Part shown: in pieces, positions 58,647 to 64,000 of the stretch | Numbering within the stretch: the first letter of the stretch is position 1 | Layout: every line of letters starts with the position of its first letter | Origin: Oscillospiraceae bacterium | Lineage (GTDB): Bacteria; Bacillota; Clostridia; Oscillospirales; Ruminococcaceae | Assembly: GCA_018110825.1 (NCBI GenBank) | Contig: JAGBCL010000117.1 | Location: 62,001-126,000 of the forward strand | DNA: 64,000 nucleotides | Reading direction: 5' to 3' | Translations under genes and position numbers: made by a program | The notes under the pieces: generated by a model | Told to the model about the DNA's origin: nothing | Seen by the model: only the letters and a program-made list of their open reading frames with translations | The model's database searches: none

Positions 58647-58874
58647 GTTTTAATACTATTTTAATGGCATTAAAAAGCAGTTTTATACTGTGATAAAGCT
58701 GTAAAATTTGATACTGTTTATTCGAAAATAATAAACTATTATAATTTTACAATAGTTTATGATAATAAAGTGTGTTATAATTAATTATGATAAAACTTCA
58801 TACAATAAAAGCTGTATCTTCTTTTGCTTATAATCAATCCAGGTACAAAATTATATTGTTCCAATGAAGGTATT
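58643..58874. other. Gene-free AT-rich right edge of the prophage
   Basis: No gene. Repeats of a TACTGTTTTA-like unit (58642, 58677, 58715), an inverted repeat AATAAACTATT / AATAGTTTAT near 58,730-58,760, and a core CTATTTTA (58656-58663), the complement of the TAAAATAG in the left-edge repeats. A possible element end is CA at 58846-58847 followed by AAATT (see findings). Confidence 0.5.
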
Positions 58875-58923
58875 AAAATCCCGTTTCATTTTGTCAAAAA
58901 TGGCATTTGAAACGGGATTTTTT
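58875..58923 (+). terminator. Terminator next to the dapL remnant
   Basis: AAAATCCCGTTTCA (58875-58888) pairs with TGAAACGGGATTTT (58908-58921), then more T. Good intrinsic terminator with no gene directly before it, consistent with a lost neighbour. Confidence 0.8.
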
Positions 58924-58961
58924 GTATTTTGCGTGTCAATTTTTTGCGTTTCGCGCGTCGG

Positions 58962-59716
58962 GCTACAATAACGGCTTCCTGCCGCTGCCCGATGATATTA
59001 TTAAAGCAGATATTCTTTATATATGCTCTCCGAACAACCCGACAGGAGCGGTGTTTAATCGTGAACAGCTGAAAAAGTGGGTTGATTATGCAAATGATAA
59101 TGGAGCGGTAATTCTTTTTGACGCCGCATATGAAGCGTTCATCGAAGATGACGCGCTTCCCCACAGCATATTTGAAATTGAAGGTGCACGCACCTGTGCG
59201 ATTGAAATTTGCTCGCTGTCAAAAACAGCTGGCTTTACCGGAACACGTCTTGGTTACACGATTATTCCCAAGGAGCTTGAACGAAAGGGAATGAATTTCA
59301 ATACTATGTGGGTACGCAACCGTACCACAAAAACAAACGGCGTTTCGTACATCATTCAGAAAGGTGCGGCGGCTGTGTTCACCCCTGAGGGACAGAAACA
59401 GATTCATAATAATATCAGAATATACAAGGAGAATGCCGCCTGCCTTATGAAAGCACTTGATGAGCTTGGAATATGGTATTGCGGCGGAAAAAATGCACCG
59501 TATATCTGGATGAAGTGTCCTGACGGAATGAGAAGCTGGGAATTTTTCGATTACCTGCTGAATGAAATTCAAGTCGTAGGTACTCCGGGCGAGGGATTTG
59601 GCAAGTGCGGCGAAGGCTATTTCCGTTTTTCAACCTTCGGAAATCCCGAGGACACAAAGGAAGCTGCCCGCCGTTTATCAAGGCTGTTGGGTAAAGCGAA
59701 GAAAAACGAGGTGTAA
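58962..59716 (+). pseudogene. dapL: LL-diaminopimelate aminotransferase, 5'-truncated
   Basis: From YNNGFLPLPDDIIKADILYICSPNNPTGAV to the end this is a good match to the C-terminal ~60% of DapL, a PLP enzyme making LL-diaminopimelate for lysine and peptidoglycan. The PLP lysine is in SLSKTAGFTGTRLGY. About 155 N-terminal residues are missing. The frame runs open to 58,907, but the added residues are unrelated and there is no ribosome site. The remaining sequence has no stops or frame damage, so the loss is recent. It directly precedes asnB (stop two bases before its ATG). Confidence 0.85.
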
Positions 59717-59718
59717 GT

Positions 59719-61587
59719 ATGTGCGGTTTTGCAGGCTTTACAAACCTGATAAATGATGACGGTACTGTCCTTGAAAAAATGATGAACCGTATAATCCACA
59801 GAGGACCTGACGATTCTGGCAAATTTGTAAATGATGATATTGCTCTTGGCTTCCGCAGGCTGAGTATTATCGACCTTTCCGAGGGTAATCAGCCGATGTT
59901 CAACGAGGACAGGTCACTGGTTCTCGTTTTCAACGGTGAAATATATAATTACAGGGAGTTGCGTGCAGAGCTTATGTCGGACGGACATCGCTTTGCAAAC
60001 AATTCCGACAGTGAGGTTCTGATTCACGGATATGAACAGTGGGGTTCTGAGCTTGTTTTAAAGCTTCGAGGTATGTTTGCATTTGTAATCTTTGACTTGA
60101 ATAGCAAGGAGCTGTTTGCTGCCAGAGATATGTTCGGTATAAAGCCGTTATACTATACCTTTCAGAAGGACAGCCTTTTATTTGCTTCGGAGATAAAAGC
60201 GTTTCAGGAACACCCCTGCTTCAGAAAGAAGTTTAACGAAGAAGTGTTGGGACACTACCTATCCTTTCAATATTCTCCTTTAACAGAAACATTCTTTAAA
60301 AATGTATATAAGCTTCCGCCTGCTCATTATATGATTTTCAAGAATAATAAGCTTGAAGTAACAAGATATTGGAAGCCTGAATTCAATGAGCTAACAGGCT
60401 CTCTTGAACACTTTGCGGATATGACGGATAAAGTTATACGGGAGTCTGTTTCCGCACATAAAATTGCAGATGTGGAGGTTGGAGCATTTTTGTCGGGCGG
60501 AATCGATTCAAGCTATATTGCAGAAGCTGCAAACGCAAGTAAGACCTTTACTGTCGGTTTTGAAAGCTCTGACGAAAAAATATATAACGAAATCAGCTAT
60601 GCAAAGGAGTTTGCGGAAGCTATCGGAGCAGAAAATATCGAAAAGGTCATTACTCCCGAAGAATACTGGAACGAATTTGCAAAGATTCAGTACCATATGG
60701 ATGAACCGTTGGCAGACCCCTCTGCAATTGCGCTTTATTTTGTAAGTAAGCTTGCAAGGAAGCACGTTAAGGTTGTAATGTCGGGCGAAGGAGCAGATGA
60801 ACTGTTTGGCGGATACCGCATATATCAGGAGCCGCTTACATTGACTCCTTATGACAAGCTGCCGATGAGTATACGACGTTTCATCTCAAAGCTTTGTGAG
60901 AACCTTCCTGCAAGACGGGGAATTAACTATCTTGTCAGACGGGGTAAAACAATCGAAGAATATTATATTGGCAATGCTAAAATATTTTCGTATAAGGAAC
61001 GGAATAAAATTCTGAAAAGCGAATCAGCTAAAAAAGCACCCGAACCGAGCGTTCTCTGCGCAGAGCTTTATTCGGACGTCAAAGATAAGGACGCTGTAAC
61101 AAAAATGCAGTATCTTGATATAAATATGTGGATGACAGGGGATATTCTGCTTAAAGCAGATAAAACCAGTATGGCAAATTCTTTGGAATTGCGTGTTCCT
61201 TTTCTCGACAAGGAAGTGATGAAGCTTGCGTCCTGTATTCCTGCCGAATATAGAGCAGACGCATCAACTACAAAAATTGCACTGCGAAAAGCGGCGGGAA
61301 AAAGGCTGCCGAAGGTCACGGCAGAAAGGGACAAGCTTGGTTTTCCGATACCGATACGAGTCTGGCTGAGGGAAGAAAAATATTACAACATTGTAAAAGA
61401 AGCGTTTACTTCAGACATAGGTCAAAAATTTTTCCATACCGATATAATTTTAGCGCTGCTTGACCTGCATAAATCAGGCAAAGCAGATACAAGCAGAAAA
61501 ATCTGGACAATTTATACTTTTATTGTATGGTACAAACAGTTTTTTGACGATAAAGCCAATATAGGAAGTACATCAGTTAATATGTAA
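59719..61587 (+). CDS. asnB: Asparagine synthetase, glutamine-hydrolysing
   Basis: 622 aa, full class II enzyme: converts aspartate, glutamine and ATP to asparagine, glutamate, AMP and PPi. N-terminal Ntn glutaminase with Cys2 as nucleophile (MCGFAGF), RIIHRGPDDSG, NGEIYNYRELR and SDSEVLIHGYEQWG. The synthetase part has the pyrophosphatase loop FLSGGIDSSYIAEAA near 260 and GEGADELFGGY near 355. GAGGTG lies before the ATG, two bases after the dapL remnant, so they were one operon. Confidence 0.93.
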   Translation: MCGFAGFTNLINDDGTVLEKMMNRIIHRGPDDSGKFVNDDIALGFRRLSIIDLSEGNQPMFNEDRSLVLVFNGEIYNYRELRAELMSDGHRFANNSDSEVLIHGYEQWGSELVLKLRGMFAFVIFDLNSKELFAARDMFGIKPLYYTFQKDSLLFASEIKAFQEHPCFRKKFNEEVLGHYLSFQYSPLTETFFKNVYKLPPAHYMIFKNNKLEVTRYWKPEFNELTGSLEHFADMTDKVIRESVSAHKIADVEVGAFLSGGIDSSYIAEAANASKTFTVGFESSDEKIYNEISYAKEFAEAIGAENIEKVITPEEYWNEFAKIQYHMDEPLADPSAIALYFVSKLARKHVKVVMSGEGADELFGGYRIYQEPLTLTPYDKLPMSIRRFISKLCENLPARRGINYLVRRGKTIEEYYIGNAKIFSYKERNKILKSESAKKAPEPSVLCAELYSDVKDKDAVTKMQYLDINMWMTGDILLKADKTSMANSLELRVPFLDKEVMKLASCIPAEYRADASTTKIALRKAAGKRLPKVTAERDKLGFPIPIRVWLREEKYYNIVKEAFTSDIGQKFFHTDIILALLDLHKSGKADTSRKIWTIYTFIVWYKQFFDDKANIGSTSVNM

Positions 61588-61602
61588 AGGGAGCTGTTTC
61601 AT

Positions 61603-62343
61603 ATGCGTGATTACAAAGCAGAATTTAAAAATAGAGTAGATTTCATAAGGATGGTTTTATCATCAAGCGGTGCAGAAGGCATTGTTTTCGGCAACAGCGG
61701 CGGCAAAGACAGTGCTCTTGTTGGTATTCTTTGCAAGGCAGCTTGTGATAACACAGTAGGAATTATTTTGCCGTGTACATCAAAGCGTAATTACACACAA
61801 GATACAGTTGATGCCAATGAGGTTGCTGTCCGATATGATATTGAAACCCGCACGGTTGACTTAACACCTGTAAAAGAAGCAGAATTAAAGGCACTTGAGG
61901 GTGTTGCTGATATGAATGCGGCATCGCTTGCCAATATAGCACCACGGCTGCGTATGCTCACATTGTATGCAATTGCTGCCGCTGAAAACAGATTGGTTGC
62001 AGGCACTGGAAATCGCAGCGAAGCCTATGTCGGTTATTTTACCAAGTGGGGTGACGGTGCTTATGACTTTAATCCTATTGCAGACCTTACTGTGACGGAA
62101 ATATATGAATTTTTACGTTATCTGAAAGCACCGGATTGTGTCATTGATAAGGCACCGTCCGCTGCACTTTTTGACGGCCAAATTGATGAAAATGAAATGG
62201 GTGTAACCTATGCCGAGCTGGACGCATATCTTTTCGGCAAAAATATACCTGAAGACAAGAAACAGATTATTAATTGTATGCACAAAGCAAGCCAACATAA
62301 ACGGACAGAAATTAAGAAATTTCAACCGACATTATTAGAATAA
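61603..62343 (+). CDS. nadE: NAD synthetase, ammonia-dependent
   Basis: 246 aa, the short NadE form that amidates nicotinic-acid adenine dinucleotide to NAD using ATP and ammonia. Motifs: the ATP-binding NSGGKDSALV near residue 31, GTGNRSEAYVGYFTKWGDGAYDFNPIADLTVTEIYEFLRYL near 130, and PSAALFDGQIDENEMGVTYAELDAYL. No glutaminase domain. GGGAG before ATG; 15 bases after asnB in the same operon. Followed by a terminator-like hairpin at 62,383. Confidence 0.9.
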   Translation: MRDYKAEFKNRVDFIRMVLSSSGAEGIVFGNSGGKDSALVGILCKAACDNTVGIILPCTSKRNYTQDTVDANEVAVRYDIETRTVDLTPVKEAELKALEGVADMNAASLANIAPRLRMLTLYAIAAAENRLVAGTGNRSEAYVGYFTKWGDGAYDFNPIADLTVTEIYEFLRYLKAPDCVIDKAPSAALFDGQIDENEMGVTYAELDAYLFGKNIPEDKKQIINCMHKASQHKRTEIKKFQPTLLE

Positions 62344-62382
62344 ACACGCATATACTGCCGTAAGCGCTTCATATTGCAAAAT

Positions 62383-62426
62383 AAGAGCTGTGTTCCCATT
62401 TTGTGAGAAAACAGCTCTTAATATTT
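62383..62426 (+). terminator. Stem-loop after nadE
   Basis: AAGAGCTGT / ACAGCTCTT (62383-62391 with 62411-62419), then AATATTTG. Weak T tract. The rest of 62,344-62,600 shows no gene. Confidence 0.6.
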
Positions 62427-62605
62427 GACAATATATCTTACTGTTTGAGTATCAAATGATATCATCTTTGCTCGCTTGAATAAAAAACGCCATATTTATA
62501 ATAATTGTTTATTGCTCCAAGCATTTACTTATGAGGAGAAACGCTAAGTTTTTAGTATGCACTCACATTTTCTGTATGTTATGCCGATTGCTGACGATAT
62601 ATGTA

Positions 62606-62634
62606 TTGACCAAATGCGAATTTTGGTGTATAAT
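62606..62634 (+). promoter_or_regulatory. Consensus promoter of a gene-free transcript
   Basis: TTGACC (62606-62611), 17-base spacer, TATAAT (62629-62634). No ORF with a ribosome site follows before the terminator at 62,691. Confidence 0.8.
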
Positions 62635-62640
62635 GTGGTT

Positions 62641-62726
62641 GTATTGAACAAAAGTGTATCTGCAAAATATGCTTTAATTGGTAATTTTGACTTTCCCAAA
62701 ATTTAAAAATTTGGGAAAGTTTTTTT
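62641..62726 (+). ncRNA. Candidate small RNA of about 85 nt
   Basis: Predicted transcript from the promoter above to an intrinsic terminator: ACTTTCCCAAA / TTTGGGAAAGT around a 9-base loop (62690-62720), then TTTTTT. The only start codon gives a four-residue peptide. It may be an independent small RNA or the attenuated leader of the downstream kinase operon, though that operon has its own promoter. Confidence 0.5.
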
Positions 62727-62738
62727 ATGTATAATGTC

Positions 62739-62767
62739 TTGACAACACGCTCAAAATTATATATAAT
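62739..62767 (+). promoter_or_regulatory. Perfect consensus promoter of the HTH/HipA-like operon
   Basis: TTGACA (62739-62744), 17-base spacer, TATAAT (62762-62767), 46 bases before the ATG. No weaker bases; strong unless repressed. Confidence 0.85.
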
Positions 62768-62813
62768 GTAATTGAATTAAAATAATTACATATATTGAAA
62801 TGAGGTGAGATGT

Positions 62814-63407
62814 ATGACTGATTACAGAAAGCTGTGTATTGATTTGTTCGGGACAGATGACCCCGAAAAGCTTAAGGCTATTGCACAAAAGGCGGCAAGC
62901 AACCGAAATGCAGGCCGAAGCAGAAAGTTTACCGATGATGAGATTGCTCATATCAAGAAGCTTCAGAGCAGTGGTATGTCAATAAATGATATTGCTGAGA
63001 AGTACGGCACATCACGGCAGATTGTCAGCAAGTACATCAATTCGCCTATAAGAAAAGGCTGTACAATGCGTATGAGCTTTATGCACCGTCAGACTCCCTG
63101 CACTATTATTGATGTTGATTTTCTGCATAAGAAAATACACATTGAAAACAAGACCGACAACATAATTTACAGGGCTTTTGGCAGAAACGAAAATCCGTCA
63201 TGGGAGGATTTTCAGCAGTTCCTTTACAGCAGGTGCTTTCCGAAATCAAGGGGAAATCTTGACCTTTTCCTTGACGACCTTGGCATCGACAATTATGACC
63301 CATTGCGTATAATTGAGAAAACAAAGGGACGCTGTGCCGAGGACAATATGCATATCCGTTTCGATTACAGAAGATTGGAGAAACCGAATGAAAATTATCA
63401 AGCTTGA
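62814..63407 (+). CDS. HTH protein paired with a HipA-like kinase, 197 aa
   Basis: Residues ~35-80 are a helix-turn-helix of the Hin/resolvase type (RKFTDDEIAHIKKLQSSGMSINDIAEKYGTSRQIVSKYINSP). The C-terminal ~110 residues (CTIIDVDFLHKKIHIENKTDNIIYRAFGRNENPSWEDFQQFLYSRCFPKSRGNLDLFLDDLGIDNYDPLRIIEKTKGRCAEDNMHIRF) match a domain commonly found before HipA-like kinases in Clostridia. It resembles a HipB-like DNA-binding protein fused to a HipA N-lobe-like (HipS-like) part. GAGGTGA before ATG 62814; the GTG at 62805 lies in that site. Overlaps the kinase gene by 20 bases. Probably the autorepressor/antitoxin (inference). Confidence 0.72.
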   Translation: MTDYRKLCIDLFGTDDPEKLKAIAQKAASNRNAGRSRKFTDDEIAHIKKLQSSGMSINDIAEKYGTSRQIVSKYINSPIRKGCTMRMSFMHRQTPCTIIDVDFLHKKIHIENKTDNIIYRAFGRNENPSWEDFQQFLYSRCFPKSRGNLDLFLDDLGIDNYDPLRIIEKTKGRCAEDNMHIRFDYRRLEKPNENYQA

Positions 63408-64000
63408 CTATGAAAAGCGTGTGCGTTCACAGAACAGTTCTTCCAAAGGCAATCAGCCTAAGTGGCAGGTAAAAAAGAACTGGTACAAGGCTGATTTTAT
63501 GGGTTATGAAACTTTGGCGGAGGTGGTTATTTCAAGGTTGTTGAAGCTTTCAAATCTGAATGATTTTGTTGAGTACGAGCCTGTTATGCTTGAATATGAG
63601 GACAAGCGTGCAGTGGGGTGTATCAGCGTTAATTTCAGAGAAAAGAATATGTCCCTGATTACGCTTGAACACCTTTATCGTGCGTATAACGGAAAAAGCC
63701 TGTCCGAAGCACTTGGCAGGCTTGCCGAAGTTAGGGACAGGCTTGAATTTACGGTTAATTTTAATGAGGAAACAACGGGACTTAAAAATGTTGGTGCGTA
63801 TCTTACAACGCTTATTGAGCTTGACGCATTTTTCTTGAACGAGGACAGGCACACCAACAATATTGCTCTGCTTTACAACGAGGACAGCGAGCAGTATGCA
63901 TTTGCACCTGTGTTTGACAACGGTCTTGCACTGCTGTCTGACCTTAACGATTATCCTGCGGACGAAGATATTTTCAGCTGTATGAAGCGTATAAAGGCAA
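63388..64000 (+). CDS. HipA-like serine/threonine kinase, 3' end beyond window
   Basis: 204 residues visible, start ATG 63388 with GGAG upstream, cut by the window end. The kinase catalytic segment is seen: LIELDAFFLNEDRHTNNIALLYN (DRHxxN catalytic loop, here NEDRHTNN) and FAPVFDNGLALLSD (DxG-like metal-binding part). The N-terminal ~100 residues (YKADFMGYETLAEVVISRLLKLSN, VEYEPVML) are the shortened N-lobe of CtkA/HipA-type kinases. HipA family kinases phosphorylate targets such as glutamyl-tRNA synthetase and cause growth arrest, so this may be the toxin of a toxin-antitoxin pair. Confidence 0.8.
   Translation, partial: MKIIKLDYEKRVRSQNSSSKGNQPKWQVKKNWYKADFMGYETLAEVVISRLLKLSNLNDFVEYEPVMLEYEDKRAVGCISVNFREKNMSLITLEHLYRAYNGKSLSEALGRLAEVRDRLEFTVNFNEETTGLKNVGAYLTTLIELDAFFLNEDRHTNNIALLYNEDSEQYAFAPVFDNGLALLSDLNDYPADEDIFSCMKRIKA

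Noticed and set aside
58907-58961. Extension of the dapL frame to TTG 58907
   Set aside because: The added residues are unrelated to DapL, overlap a terminator stem and have no ribosome site.

Overview
The window looks like low-GC Firmicutes DNA from a gut-type Clostridia bacterium (Ruminococcus/Oscillospiraceae-like; inference from gene families only). Strong AGGAGG-type ribosome binding sites, TTG/GTG starts, near-consensus TTGACA-17-TATAAT promoters and the families present all fit. No rRNA, tRNA or CRISPR array was seen.

Region 1 (1-17,974) is part of an integrative conjugative element. It holds the 3' end of a topoisomerase III gene, a TOPRIM/DUF3991 primase-like protein, several small unknown proteins (one LAGLIDADG-like), and one 3,734-residue protein combining an MNT-type nucleotidyltransferase-like segment, an N6-adenine methylase and an SNF2/DEAH helicase. 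Three of the proteins end in the same short C-terminal peptide. A TnpV-like gene is written in another reading frame inside the giant gene.

Region 2 (18,000-24,840) is an accessory block: an ECF sigma factor with a membrane anti-sigma factor (DUF4367-like), a set of secreted proteins (V8-like serine protease, cell-wall-binding repeat protein, SleB-like cell-wall hydrolase, others), an Rpn-type PD-(D/E)XK nuclease and a membrane protein. The protease and hydrolase genes share a ~120-nt structured leader plus signal-peptide cassette, a candidate cis-regulatory RNA.

Region 3 (about 24,900-58,850) is a complete-looking transposable prophage. A leftward S24 repressor faces a rightward early operon across overlapping operators and promoter. 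The early operon carries MuA (DDE transposase), MuB (AAA+ ATPase), GemA, an AbrB-like protein and Mor. Head and tail genes are siphophage-like: gp27/DUF3486, terminase, SPP1-type portal, MuF-type minor capsid protein, GP20 scaffold, capsid, tail protein, Gp15, tape measure, fibres, GH25 lysin and holin. So Mu-type replication is joined to an SPP1/lactococcal-type virion. A NusG/LoaP-like gene sits just before two intrinsic terminators that precede the late genes, suggesting processive antitermination. The minor capsid protein carries a C-terminal HExxH domain followed by small ORFs, matching the MuF polymorphic toxin layout.

Region 4 (58,850-64,000) is flanking DNA: a 5'-truncated dapL remnant, asparagine synthetase (asnB), NAD synthetase (nadE), a promoter-terminator unit that may be a small RNA, and a two-gene HTH plus HipA-like kinase operon that runs off the window.
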